A stretch of 57,637 nucleotides of DNA from Streptomyces sp. JJ38 (GTDB lineage: Bacteria; Actinomycetota; Actinomycetes; Streptomycetales; Streptomycetaceae): the NCBI RefSeq assembly GCF_019303475.1, contig NZ_JABLSI010000035.1, forward strand, positions 1 to 57,637. The letters run 5' to 3'. Made by a program: the position numbers and the translations under genes. Shown here in pieces: positions 25,336-33,754 of the stretch. The notes below the pieces were generated by a model. The model was not told the DNA's origin. It saw nothing but the letters and a program-made list of their open reading frames with translations, and ran no database searches. Numbering within the stretch: the first letter of the stretch is position 1; each line of letters starts with the position of its first letter.

Positions 25336-27111
25336 ATGGACACCGATTCCGAGCCGTACGTCCGCCTCACCAGTCTGCGTCGACTCCACCAGTCCGTGGC
25401 GCAGCTCAACACCGCCCGCAGCCTCGCCGACACCCTCCAGACGGTCGCCGACGGCATCGTCACCGGCCTCGGCTTCGAGATGGCCGCCGTCAACCTCGTG
25501 CGCCAGGACGGGGACCTCGTCGTCGCCGCCGTCGCGGGCAGCACCGGGGCCGAGGCGATGATGGCCGGCCGGGTCGGCTCCCGCGCCTCCTGGGAACGCC
25601 GGCTGGCCCTGGGCGAGGCCTGGGGCGAACTGCGGTTCGTGCCCTACACCGAGGGCTGGGTCCTCGACGACGACGACGTCCCGCAGTGGCACTCCCCCGG
25701 TCCCGCGCCGCGCTTCCCCGACGAGTGGCACCCCATGGACCGGCTGTTCATCCCCATGTACACCTCCGACGGGGACCTCCTCGGCGTCATATCCGTCGAC
25801 CAGCCGCGCAACGGCCGCCGCCCCGGCCCGTGGGGCTGCGAGGCCCTCCAGATGTACGGGTTCCAGGCCGCCATCGCCATCAGCAACGCCCGCCTGCGCG
25901 CCAACATGCAGCGCGCCCTCGTCCGACTGGAGCGCGAGCAGCAGGCGCTGCGGGCGAGCGAGGAGAGCTTCCGCGCCGCGTTCGAGTACGCGCCCAGCGG
26001 CATGGCGATCGCCGAGATGGGCGGAGACCAGCACGGGCGGCTCATCAAGGCCAACGACGCGCTGTGCAGGCTGCTCGGGCGGTCGGCCTCGATGATGCGG
26101 CGCTACTCCTTCTCCGACCTCGTCCACCCCGAGGACATCGGCACCCTGCTGCGCACCGCCGCCGAGGGCGGGCGGGCCGAGCTGCGGATGAGCCGCCGCG
26201 ACGGCACCTACGTCTGGGTGTCCCTGCGGAACTCGGTCGTCGCGGACGTCGCCGACGGCCCGCGCTTCCTCCTCACCCACGTCGAGGACATCGAGGAGCG
26301 CAAGCGCCACGAGCTCCAGCTCGCCCACCGCGCCAGCCACGACTCCCTGACCGGGCTGCCCAACAGCGCCGAGCTGCGGGCGCGGCTGAGCGCCCGGCTG
26401 TGCGAGCGCCCGGCGCTGACGTCGGTCCACGCGGGCGGGCACGCGAAAGGGCACGGCGACGGCCACCGGGACGACCACGCGGGCGTGTACCCCGGCCATC
26501 CGGGCCCGGACTCGACCTGGGTCGACGCCTACGACTCGGGCGCCGCGTATCTCGACGGCGCCGGCGCCCACGGCTTCAGCCCGGACGGGTACGACGTCGA
26601 CGGCTTCAAGGCCGACGACCCCGGTGCGCAGGGCCCGGCGGCGCCGCCCTCCGTGGGCGCCGGATTCGACCACCACGTCCACGTCATCGCGCCGCAGAAC
26701 GACGACCCCGCGGCCAAGGGGCTGGCGGTCCTCTTCTGCGACCTGGACGGCTTCAAGTCCATCAACGACCGCTTCGGCCACCACTGCGGCGACGCCGTCC
26801 TCGTCGAGGTCGCGCGGCGGCTCGCGGCGGGCGTGCGGGACAACGACACGGTGGCCAGGCTCGGCGGCGACGAGTTCGTCGTCCTCGCGGACGGGCTGGG
26901 CCTCGCCGACGCGGGCGACCTGGCGGTGCGGCTGCGCAACGCGATCATCCCGCCGATCCGGGTCGAGGGGCGCCAGGTGCGGGTCGGGGCGAGCTTCGGT
27001 ATCGGCTGGGCCTCCTGCGGCGAGTCGGTGGAGGAGATCCTCCAGTCCGCGGACCAGCGGATGTACGTCGAGAAGCGCTCCCGCTCGAAGGGCCACCGGC
27101 GGGCCGGATAG
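25336..27111 (+). CDS. cdgB: Diguanylate cyclase CdgB (GAF-PAS-GGDEF)
   Basis: 591 residues: GAF domain about 20-165, PAS/PAC about 195-305 (SGMAIAEMGGDQHGRLIKAN), then GGDEF beginning at SHDSLTGLPNSAEL. The signature GGDEF is residues 510-514, with RDND five residues before it, a product-inhibition I-site (RxxD). It should make c-di-GMP, which binds BldD and controls development. About 100 residues (roughly 355-458), rich in His, Gly and Asp, are inserted between the first helix and the metal-binding strand FCDLDGFKSIND. The ATG at 25336 has a strong GGGGAGGG site; a GTG at 25255 is the alternative. Confidence 0.92.
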   Translation: MDTDSEPYVRLTSLRRLHQSVAQLNTARSLADTLQTVADGIVTGLGFEMAAVNLVRQDGDLVVAAVAGSTGAEAMMAGRVGSRASWERRLALGEAWGELRFVPYTEGWVLDDDDVPQWHSPGPAPRFPDEWHPMDRLFIPMYTSDGDLLGVISVDQPRNGRRPGPWGCEALQMYGFQAAIAISNARLRANMQRALVRLEREQQALRASEESFRAAFEYAPSGMAIAEMGGDQHGRLIKANDALCRLLGRSASMMRRYSFSDLVHPEDIGTLLRTAAEGGRAELRMSRRDGTYVWVSLRNSVVADVADGPRFLLTHVEDIEERKRHELQLAHRASHDSLTGLPNSAELRARLSARLCERPALTSVHAGGHAKGHGDGHRDDHAGVYPGHPGPDSTWVDAYDSGAAYLDGAGAHGFSPDGYDVDGFKADDPGAQGPAAPPSVGAGFDHHVHVIAPQNDDPAAKGLAVLFCDLDGFKSINDRFGHHCGDAVLVEVARRLAAGVRDNDTVARLGGDEFVVLADGLGLADAGDLAVRLRNAIIPPIRVEGRQVRVGASFGIGWASCGESVEEILQSADQRMYVEKRSRSKGHRRAG

Positions 27112-27212
27112 CGGGCCGGAGGGTACTCCCACGCACAGGAGTACACCTGCGCTGTCCCCCGAACGGGGTAGGCTGCCCGGGGTCAGCCGATGCCGTGTGA
27201 GGAGAACAGGGG

Positions 27213-28250
27213 ATGACCGCCGGAAACAACGGTACGACGCCGCCGGAGGGGGACGACCCGTTCGGCTATCTGTACCGCCAGGAAGGCGGCGCGCCGGACC
27301 AGGCCCCGCAGCAGCAGGGCGTCCCCCGCACCTCATACCAGCAGGTCCGCCCGGTGGGCGAGCGCCGCTACGGCGGCCAGCAGGCGGGCGGCTACGGCTA
27401 CCCGCCCCAGGGCCCGCCGCCCCAGAGCCAGCCGCCGCAGGGCCCGCAGGCCCCGCAGGGCGGCTACGGCTACCCGCCCCAGGCTCCCGCGTCCTCCGCC
27501 CACCCCAACGCGCACTACGCGGCCCCGGAGACGCAGCCCGGCGGCCGTGCGGCCACCCGCGGCATGGCCGGCCCGGCGGGCGGCGGCCACGGCGCCCGCG
27601 GCTCCGGCGGCGGGCAGCGGCGCAACGGGCTGCTCATAGCGGCCCTGGCCGTGGTGGGCGCCGTCCTCATCGGCGTCGGCGCGGCCGTCGCCTTCTCCGG
27701 TGACGACACCGGGGACCAGGCCCAGAACTCGGCGAGCAACGGCCAGTCCGGCGGCACCGACGGCACGGGCCAGAAGGACGACGAGCAGCAGGGCGAGGGC
27801 GAGAAGGAGAAGGAGTCCGAGGAGGTCGAGCTGCCCAGCGAGGACGCCTCCAGCCTCCGCCTCGACAACGGCCCCTTCGTCGCCGGAGACGTCCCCGGCT
27901 CCAAGGCCAAGGACGGCAAGTACGTGACGGGCCTGAACAAGCCCGGCGCCACGGTCACCTGGACGACGAACGTCCCCGAGGCCGGCACGTACTTCCTGTA
28001 CTTCGGCTACACCGTGCCCGGCCGCGACATGAAGCTCAGCCTGCTCGTCAACGACGCGCCGAAGCCGCAGAACGTCAACTTCAAGAACTTCGCCAAGGGC
28101 CCCAAGGACGACTGGGAGAAGTCCTGGACGTACACCTACGGCCAGGTGACGGTCGAGGAGGGCGAGAACGTCTTCCGTCTGACCTGCGGCGCGAAGGACG
28201 CCTGCGACGTGGCCCTCGGCCGCGTGTGGCTCGCCCCGGCGGAGGGCTGA
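27213..28250 (+). CDS. Membrane-anchored protein with CBM35-like domain
   Basis: 345 residues. A cytosolic Pro/Gln/Gly-rich region (1-125, with repeated GGYGYPPQ) precedes a membrane helix (about 138-160, GLLIAALAVVGAVLIGVGAA), an acidic Glu/Lys linker and an extracellular beta-sandwich (about 210-345: VTWTTNVPEAGTYFLYFGYT, MKLSLLVNDAPK, GENVFRLTC). The last part looks like a carbohydrate-binding module of the CBM35/CBM6 type, so binding of cell-wall or extracellular sugars is likely. It begins 102 bp after cdgB and may share its transcript. Catalytic motifs are absent. Confidence 0.8.
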   Translation: MTAGNNGTTPPEGDDPFGYLYRQEGGAPDQAPQQQGVPRTSYQQVRPVGERRYGGQQAGGYGYPPQGPPPQSQPPQGPQAPQGGYGYPPQAPASSAHPNAHYAAPETQPGGRAATRGMAGPAGGGHGARGSGGGQRRNGLLIAALAVVGAVLIGVGAAVAFSGDDTGDQAQNSASNGQSGGTDGTGQKDDEQQGEGEKEKESEEVELPSEDASSLRLDNGPFVAGDVPGSKAKDGKYVTGLNKPGATVTWTTNVPEAGTYFLYFGYTVPGRDMKLSLLVNDAPKPQNVNFKNFAKGPKDDWEKSWTYTYGQVTVEEGENVFRLTCGAKDACDVALGRVWLAPAEG

Positions 28251-28324
28251 GGCCCGGCCGGAGCCGCGCCCCGGCGGAGCCCGGGCCGTCCCGTGGACCA
28301 GGCCTCGGGCGAGCGTGATGGCCC

Positions 28325-28342
28325 GGGGCCCGTCCGGGCCCC
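28325..28342. terminator. Small hairpin between convergent genes
   Basis: GGGGCCC-GTCC-GGGCCCC, a 7-bp stem in the 95-bp gap between the CBM35-like gene and nagA; a modest bidirectional terminator candidate. Confidence 0.4.
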
Positions 28343-28345
28343 ACG

Positions 28346-29542
28346 TCAGGCGGGCGCGGGCCCGACGGCCCACTCGCCGCGGCGCAGCACCGCGCGGACG
28401 GTGAGGTCCGCGTCGAGGGCGACGAGGTCGGCGTCCAGCCCCGGACGGATCGCGCCGATGCGGTCGGAGCGGCCGAGCAGCCGCGCCGGGGTCGTGGACA
28501 CGGCGCGTACGGCGTCCTCGATGCCGATGCCGTCCCGGGTGACGGCGCGGCGCAGCGCGGCGTCCAGGGTGAGCGTCGAGCCGGCGATCGAGCCGGGGCC
28601 GCCGTCCTCGGTGACGAGGCGGGCCACGCCGTCCACGACCTCCACGTCCAGCGGGCCGAGCCGGTAGCGGCCGTCACCGAAGCCCGCGGCGTCCATGGCG
28701 TCGGTGATGAAGGCCACCCGGCCGGAGCCCGCGCGGTCGAAGGCCAGCCGCAGCGCCGCCGGGTGGAGGTGCGTGCCGTCGTCGATCAGCTCGACGGTGA
28801 CGCCCTCGTCCTCCAGCAGGGCCGCGACGGGCCCGGGGGCCCGGTGGCCCAGTGTCGGCATCGCGTTGAACAGATGGGTGGCCACGGAGGCCCCCGCGTC
28901 GATCGCCGCCCGCGTCTCCTCGTAGGTGGCGTCGGTGTGGCCGACGGCGGCGAGCACGCCCTCGTCGACGAGGAGGCGGACGGAGTCGAGCCCGCCCGGA
29001 CGCTCGGTCGCCAGCGTGCACATCACCGCGGTGCCCCGCGCGGCGTCGACGAGCTTGCGGACCTCGGCCGGCTCCGGGTCGCGCAGGAGCGCCTCGCTGT
29101 GCGCGCCCTTGCGGCAGGGGGAGATGAAGGGGCCCTCGAAGTGGACTCCGGCCAGCTCGCCCTGCTCGACCAGCTCGGACAGCAGCCCGGCCTGCCGCGC
29201 GAGCGTGTCCAGCTCGCCGGTGACGGTGGAGGCCACAAGCGTCGTCGTGCCGTGGGCGCGGTGGGTGCGGACGGCCGTCAGCACGTCCTCGGCCGTGCCG
29301 GAGGTGAAGGAGGCACCGCCGCCGCCGTGGTTGTGGACGTCCACGAAACCCGGCACCAGCCAGTGCCCGCCGAGGTCGACGTCGCCGGGCCGCACCCGCG
29401 CGGGAGCCCCCCGCTCGCCGGACATCGCCGTGGCCGGCTCGACGGCGGCGATGCGGCCGCCCTCGACGGTCACCCGGCCACCGTCCAACACGCCGTCCGG
29501 CGTGACGACTCGGGCCCCGGCGAGGCTGAACTGCTGCGTCAT
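28346..29542 (-). CDS. nagA: N-acetylglucosamine-6-phosphate deacetylase
   Basis: 398 residues, amidohydrolase fold: metal motif VPGFVDVHNHGGGGASF, GVHFEGPFISPCRKGAH, VGHTDATYEE, THLFNAMPTLGHR and the catalytic Asp in FITDAMDAAGFGDG. It converts GlcNAc-6-phosphate to GlcN-6-phosphate and acetate. Its ATG (29542) overlaps the stop of the upstream ROK kinase in an ATGA arrangement, so translation is coupled. GlcN-6-phosphate is an effector of DasR in Streptomyces, and a dre site precedes the operon. It is also the downstream enzyme for MurQ product. Confidence 0.96.
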   Translation of the reverse strand: MTQQFSLAGARVVTPDGVLDGGRVTVEGGRIAAVEPATAMSGERGAPARVRPGDVDLGGHWLVPGFVDVHNHGGGGASFTSGTAEDVLTAVRTHRAHGTTTLVASTVTGELDTLARQAGLLSELVEQGELAGVHFEGPFISPCRKGAHSEALLRDPEPAEVRKLVDAARGTAVMCTLATERPGGLDSVRLLVDEGVLAAVGHTDATYEETRAAIDAGASVATHLFNAMPTLGHRAPGPVAALLEDEGVTVELIDDGTHLHPAALRLAFDRAGSGRVAFITDAMDAAGFGDGRYRLGPLDVEVVDGVARLVTEDGGPGSIAGSTLTLDAALRRAVTRDGIGIEDAVRAVSTTPARLLGRSDRIGAIRPGLDADLVALDADLTVRAVLRRGEWAVGPAPA

Positions 29543-30477
29543 CGGGTCGCGACCTCCGCGGTGAGTAGGTCCCAGGCGAGGAGTCCCGCGCCCAGGCAGC
29601 CGGCAGCGTCCCCGAGGGCGGCCGGAACGATCAGGGGCAACCGCTGGAACGTCACCTTGGCCCGGACGGCCTGACGCAGCGGGGCGAAGAGGGTGTCCCC
29701 GGCTTCGGCGAGGCCGCCCCCGACGATGAGCATGCGCGGGTCGAGCAGGGTGAGCGCGGTGACGAGGCCGGTGGCGAGGGCGTCCACCGCGTCCCGCCAG
29801 ACGGCCTCGGCCCGGGGGTCGCCCGCGGCGACGGCGCGCGCCGCGTCGGCGGCCGTGCTCCGGGCGTCCCCGCTGGCCTCGGCCCAGGCGCGGCCCACGG
29901 CGGCGGCGGAGGCGAGCGTTTCGAGACAGCCGTGCTGGCCGCAGCCGCAGGGCGGGCCGCCCGGCCGGACGACGATGTGGCCGATCTCCCCGGCGCCGCC
30001 GTGGGCTCCGGCCTCCACCCGGCCGTCGATGCCGATGGCCCCGGCGATGCCGGTGCCCAGGGGGACGAAGACGAAGCGGTCCACGCCGGCGCCCGCGCCG
30101 ATGCGTCCCTCGGCCAGACCGCCGGTTCGCACGTCGTGGCCGAACGCGACGGGCAGGCCCAGCCGCTCGGCGAGCAGCCTGCGGAGGGGGAGGTCGCTCC
30201 AGCCGAGGTTGGCGGCGAAGCGGACGACACCGGCGGGCTCGTCGAGGATGCCCGGCACGGCGACCCCGGCCGCTCGGGGGCCGCGCCCGTACCGGTCGGC
30301 GCCGGTGCGGGCGAGGTCGGCCGCGAAGTCCAGGACAGCGGCGGTGACGGCGTCGGGGCCCCGGCCACGGCCGGTGGGACGACGGTCTTCGTGCAGGAGC
30401 GCACCGTCCGGGCCGACGAGGGCGGCCTTCATGCCGGTGCCGCCCACATCGAGGGCGATGACGTATTCCACGTCCAC
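29539..30477 (-). CDS. nagK: ROK-family N-acetylglucosamine kinase
   Basis: 312 residues: N-terminal ATP loop IALDVGGTGMKAALVGPDGA, VPLGTGIAGAIGIDG, the ROK zinc motif GEIGHIVVRPGGPPCGCGQH followed by GCLE (one His and three Cys), and LIVGGGLAEAG. It phosphorylates GlcNAc to GlcNAc-6-phosphate, the NagA substrate encoded by the overlapping next gene. In S. coelicolor the same nagK-nagA pair is under DasR; the dre site here is 22-37 bp before the ATG. Sugar specificity is inferred from the operon. Confidence 0.92.
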   Translation of the reverse strand: MDVEYVIALDVGGTGMKAALVGPDGALLHEDRRPTGRGRGPDAVTAAVLDFAADLARTGADRYGRGPRAAGVAVPGILDEPAGVVRFAANLGWSDLPLRRLLAERLGLPVAFGHDVRTGGLAEGRIGAGAGVDRFVFVPLGTGIAGAIGIDGRVEAGAHGGAGEIGHIVVRPGGPPCGCGQHGCLETLASAAAVGRAWAEASGDARSTAADAARAVAAGDPRAEAVWRDAVDALATGLVTALTLLDPRMLIVGGGLAEAGDTLFAPLRQAVRAKVTFQRLPLIVPAALGDAAGCLGAGLLAWDLLTAEVATR

Positions 30478-30498
30478 AGTCTCGCCCGAGATCCCCCA

Positions 30499-30514
30499 AG
30501 AGGTCTAGTCCACT
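30499..30514. promoter_or_regulatory. dre site (DasR operator) of nagK-nagA
   Basis: AGAGGTCTAGTCCACT matches the dre consensus ACTGGTCTAGACCACT at 13 of 16 positions, including the central GGTCTAG. Confidence 0.75.
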
Positions 30515-30596
30515 GCCGGGGTTCGGCCGGAGTGTCCGGGACGACCCGGAGGAACCGTGAGTATCCGGAAGAAATCGCTCAGAGTGGTACGAAACC

Positions 30597-31025
30597 CTAG
30601 TCCCAGCCCTGTCCCCTACGGCCCCGCTTCACCTCGCCGCGCCGCTTCTTGTTCCGCAGGCGCCGCTCCACCACACCGCGCGGCACGCGCTTCTTCTTGC
30701 GCTCGGGCCGCGGCGGCGCCGTCGCCTCGGCGAGCAGCGACGCCATCCGGACGGCCGCCGTCTCGCGGTTGCGCCACTGCGAGCGGTGCTCGCTCGCCCG
30801 CACCGTGAGGACGCCGTCGCGCAGCCGCTCGCCGAGCCGCTCCAACGCCCGCTCCTTCCACACCGGCGGCAGGGCGTCGGTGCGGGCCAGGTCGAAGCGC
30901 AGCTCCACCTGGCTGTCGCTGGTGTTGACGTGCTGCCCGCCCGGCCCGGACGACCGGGAGAACCGCCAGCTCAGCTCCGACTCGGGCAGGGCGACAGAAC
31001 CGCGGATGACGTAGGGACCGGACAT
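30597..31025 (-). CDS. arfB: Alternative ribosome-rescue factor ArfB/YaeJ (peptidyl-tRNA hydrolase)
   Basis: 142 residues. A class-I release-factor catalytic domain with the GGQ motif in SRSSGPGGQHVNTSDSQVEL, no codon-recognition domain, and a long basic C-terminal tail (RPERKKKRVPRGVVERRLRN then KKRRGEVKRG) that in this family enters the empty mRNA channel. It hydrolyzes peptidyl-tRNA on stalled non-stop ribosomes. Start ATG at 31025. It is 119 bp downstream of the nagK start on the same strand's opposite flank, and divergent from terD. Confidence 0.92.
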   Translation of the reverse strand: MSGPYVIRGSVALPESELSWRFSRSSGPGGQHVNTSDSQVELRFDLARTDALPPVWKERALERLGERLRDGVLTVRASEHRSQWRNRETAAVRMASLLAEATAPPRPERKKKRVPRGVVERRLRNKKRRGEVKRGRRGQGWD

Positions 31026-31267
31026 GCGCCCATGATCTCCTCTCCCCCCGGCGCCCGCATCGCCTTTTCCCCGGCACCCTCGGCGTCGCGCCGACCCGGA
31101 GCCGCCCCTTCAGAGCTCCCTCCAGCCGCCCCGCTTCCGGCCGTCGGCCCCCGGCCGGAAACGGGCCGAAACCCGTTGTCGGAACCTGCGCGTACCCGAG
31201 CGACGTTGTGGGGAGTGAATGTACCGTCGTCGCATCTGACGAGAACCTTGAGAAAGGGACCCACCCC

Positions 31268-31843
31268 ATGGCTGTGAGCCTGTCCAAGGGCGGCAATGTT
31301 TCGCTCTCCAAGGAGGCCCCTGGCCTCACCGCGGTGACCGTCGGCCTCGGCTGGGACGTCCGCACCACCACCGGCACCGACTTCGACCTGGACGCGAGCG
31401 CCATCGCGGTGAACGCCGCCGGCAAGGTGCACACCGACGGCCACTTCGTCTTCTTCAACAACACGGCCTCGCCGGACCAGGCGATCGTGCACACCGGTGA
31501 CAACCGCACCGGCGAGGGCGGCGGTGACGACGAGCAGATCAACGTCAACCTGCAGACGCTGCCCGCCGAGATCGACAAGATCGTGTTCCCGGTGTCCATC
31601 TACGACGCCGAGTCGCGCAGCCAGAACTTCGGCCAGGTGCGCAACGCGTTCATCCGCATCGTCAACCAGGCCAACCAGCAGGAGATCGCCCGCTACGACC
31701 TCAGCGAGGACGCGGCGACGGAGACGGCCATGGTCTTCGGCGAGATCTACCGCAACGGCGCCGAGTGGAAGTTCCGGGCCGTGGGCCAGGGTTACGCGTC
31801 GGGGCTGGTGGGCATCGCTCAGGACTTCGGCGTTAACGTCTGA
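31268..31843 (+). CDS. TerD-family stress protein
   Basis: 191 residues with the complete TerD domain: MAVSLSKGGNVSLSKEAPGL, GLGWDVRTTTGTDFDLDASA (acidic Ca2+-binding loop), FVFFNNTASPDQAIVHTGDN, DEQINVNLQTLPAEIDKIVF and FGEIYRNGAEWKFRAVGQGY. TerD proteins bind Ca2+ and are linked to tellurite, phage and envelope stress; in Streptomyces they are numerous and the role is unsettled. The ATG at 31268 has an AAAGGGA site; the frame extends 20 codons higher. A terminator follows at once, so it is monocistronic. Confidence 0.93.
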   Translation: MAVSLSKGGNVSLSKEAPGLTAVTVGLGWDVRTTTGTDFDLDASAIAVNAAGKVHTDGHFVFFNNTASPDQAIVHTGDNRTGEGGGDDEQINVNLQTLPAEIDKIVFPVSIYDAESRSQNFGQVRNAFIRIVNQANQQEIARYDLSEDAATETAMVFGEIYRNGAEWKFRAVGQGYASGLVGIAQDFGVNV

Positions 31844-31855
31844 GACAGCCGTCGC

Positions 31856-31887
31856 GAAGGGGCCAGGCCATCGGGTCTGGCCCCTTC
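31856..31887 (+). terminator. Terminator of the terD-family gene
   Basis: GAAGGGGCCAG (31856-31866) and CTGGCCCCTTC (31877-31887), a perfect 11-bp stem with a 10-nt loop, followed by a T. Confidence 0.8.
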
Positions 31888-31943
31888 TGGTGCGCACGGC
31901 CGATCCGAACCGTCCGGAACCGTCCGCTAACGAGGAGATTGTT

Positions 31944-32648
31944 GTGCAGGGGAACTCAAGCGCCTGGGAAGCCTTCTGGCGGGACCGTCCCGTGGAGGAC
32001 GGCGCGACGCTGTGGGACGTGGACCCGGCCGAGGCCGTGCACCGCCACCTGCCGCGGCTCCAGGAGTGGTACACGCCCGGGCTGCCGGTCGCGGACGTCG
32101 GCTGCGGGAACGGCCGTCAGACGGAGGCCCTGGCGGAACGTTTCGACAGCGTCATCGGCTACGACGTCTCCGCCTCCGCGCTGGCCGCGGCGCGCCAGCT
32201 GCACCCCCGGGACAACGTCGCGTACCGACAGCTGGACCTGTCCGTACCCGGCGAGGCGGACCGCGTCCACCAGGAGTTCGGGGACCAGAACGTCTACGTG
32301 CGCACCGTCATCCACCAGCTGCCCGAGGAGGCGCGGCAGCGCGCGGGCGACTCGCTCGCGACCCTGCTGGGCGAGCGCGGGCACGGCTACGTCATCGAGC
32401 TCGCCCCCGAGGCCGCCGTGCTGTTCGCCGCCTGGCCCCGGCAGGGCGGCCCGTCCAAGCTCGACGACATCATCCAGTCCGGGCTCGTACCGGCCCGGCT
32501 GGCCCCGGGCGAGCTGGAGGAGACCCTGCTCAACGCCGGCCTGGACGTCGTCGAGATGGGCGACTTCACCGGGCGCAGCGTCGAGACCGGGCTGGACGGC
32601 CCACTGACCGTACCGATGCAGTTCGCCCGCGTCCGGCGGGGGCGCTGA
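31944..32648 (+). CDS. SAM-dependent class I methyltransferase (operon with PrnB-like protein)
   Basis: 234 residues. Rossmann motif I PVADVGCGNGRQTEALAERF, motif II with SVIGYDVSASALAAARQLHP, and a conserved VYVRTVIHQLPEEARQRAGD region; C-terminal part NAGLDVVEMGDFTG. Start GTG 31944 has a GAGGAG site 7 nt upstream. The stop is 2 bp before the ATG of the PrnB/DUF1864-like gene, so the two are tightly coupled. The substrate is unknown; a small molecule made or modified by the partner is the natural guess. Separated from terD by a terminator. Confidence 0.82.
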   Translation: MQGNSSAWEAFWRDRPVEDGATLWDVDPAEAVHRHLPRLQEWYTPGLPVADVGCGNGRQTEALAERFDSVIGYDVSASALAAARQLHPRDNVAYRQLDLSVPGEADRVHQEFGDQNVYVRTVIHQLPEEARQRAGDSLATLLGERGHGYVIELAPEAAVLFAAWPRQGGPSKLDDIIQSGLVPARLAPGELEETLLNAGLDVVEMGDFTGRSVETGLDGPLTVPMQFARVRRGR

Positions 32649-32650
32649 CG

Positions 32651-33754
32651 ATGCCCACGACGACGGTCGCGTACGGCTCCGCCGAGCAGATACGCGCCGT
32701 CCAGGCCGCCGACCCGCTGGGTGCCGACGAACTGTGCGCCAGGCTGCCGCAGATCAACCCCCGGGCCGATCTGTTCGCGCTGGCCACGGCGTTGCGCCGC
32801 ATCCTCCCGGATGCCGCCGACCTCGACGGCTTCTCCCGCGACGCGTGCCTGGCCGCCATGCGCGACATCGGGCTCTTCGCCGGCTCCATCAAGCGCCACG
32901 GTGCCGAGCCGGGCAGTGTGGTGCCCGAACTCCTGCCTGTCCTGGAGGAGTTGGGACGCCGCACCGACATGGTGCCGCGGGACACGGTGCTGCACTACTG
33001 CGTGTGGAACCCGACGGGCGAGCGGCGCCGCACCTACACCGGAGACGCGCAGGAGCGGGCCCTCCAGGACTCCGTCCGGCACGCCTTCCCCCGGCTGCAC
33101 GCGGCGCTGGAGCTGTGCGGGGAACTCAGCCGCACCGAACCCTGGGAGCCGGGCTTCGCCCCGCTCGTGGCGGAGATCGGCCGGCACACCGAGGTCATGG
33201 TGGAGTCGATCGACCGGGTGATAGCGGACGTCAGCCCCGAGTTCTTCGCCCGCGGCCTGCGCCCCTACTTCGAGGAGTTCACCGTCGACGGCACCGCCTA
33301 CCTGGGCCCGGCGGCGGCCCAGGTGCCGCTGTGGCTCGTCGACGAGGTGGTGTGGCTCTCGGACGCCGGCGTTGACGCGTACGAGCGGTTCCTGCTCGAC
33401 TCCGTGCCCTACGGCCTCCCGCGCTGGCGCCACCTGCACGCCGCCTGGCACGGCAGGCCGTCCGCCGTGGGCCGGCTGCTGACGGCCGCCGGGGGCCCGC
33501 AGGCGGGCGCCGTGCGGGCCGGGGCCAGGGCGCTGGTGGAGCTGCTGCGCACCGTCATGACGTTCCGCGGCCGACACCTGCGCATCGCCCGGCAGGCCTA
33601 CCGCGAGGACGTGCGTCTCTACCCGCTCGGCAGCGGCGGCGGCAGCGTCGAACTCCTCCAGGAGGTCCTGCTGCTCACCCGGCAGAACGCCCGGATCGCG
33701 CGGGAGCGGGCCCACGCCTCCCCCACGCGGACACCAACGGCGCGGAGAGCGTGA
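32651..33754 (+). CDS. PrnB/DUF1864-like heme protein (TDO/IDO superfamily)
   Basis: 367 residues. Stretches IRAVQAADPLGADELCARLP, NPRADLFALATALRRILPDA, GLFAGSIKRHGAEPGSVVPE, DTVLHYCVWNPTGERRRTYT and FRGRHLRIARQAYREDVRLY resemble, from memory, PrnB and DUF1864 proteins. PrnB is a heme enzyme of the tryptophan/indoleamine dioxygenase superfamily that rearranges chlorotryptophan in pyrrolnitrin synthesis. His309 in FRGRHL sits near the position of the PrnB heme ligand. No halogenase or other prn gene is present, so the reaction must differ. Its last 80 bp overlap the convergent methyltransferase gene. Confidence 0.72.
   Translation: MPTTTVAYGSAEQIRAVQAADPLGADELCARLPQINPRADLFALATALRRILPDAADLDGFSRDACLAAMRDIGLFAGSIKRHGAEPGSVVPELLPVLEELGRRTDMVPRDTVLHYCVWNPTGERRRTYTGDAQERALQDSVRHAFPRLHAALELCGELSRTEPWEPGFAPLVAEIGRHTEVMVESIDRVIADVSPEFFARGLRPYFEEFTVDGTAYLGPAAAQVPLWLVDEVVWLSDAGVDAYERFLLDSVPYGLPRWRHLHAAWHGRPSAVGRLLTAAGGPQAGAVRAGARALVELLRTVMTFRGRHLRIARQAYREDVRLYPLGSGGGSVELLQEVLLLTRQNARIARERAHASPTRTPTARRA

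Noticed and set aside
31944..33754. A pyrrolnitrin gene cluster.
   Set aside because: Only a PrnB-like protein is present. There is no tryptophan halogenase, no second halogenase and no aminopyrrolnitrin oxygenase, so pyrrolnitrin itself is not made from this locus.
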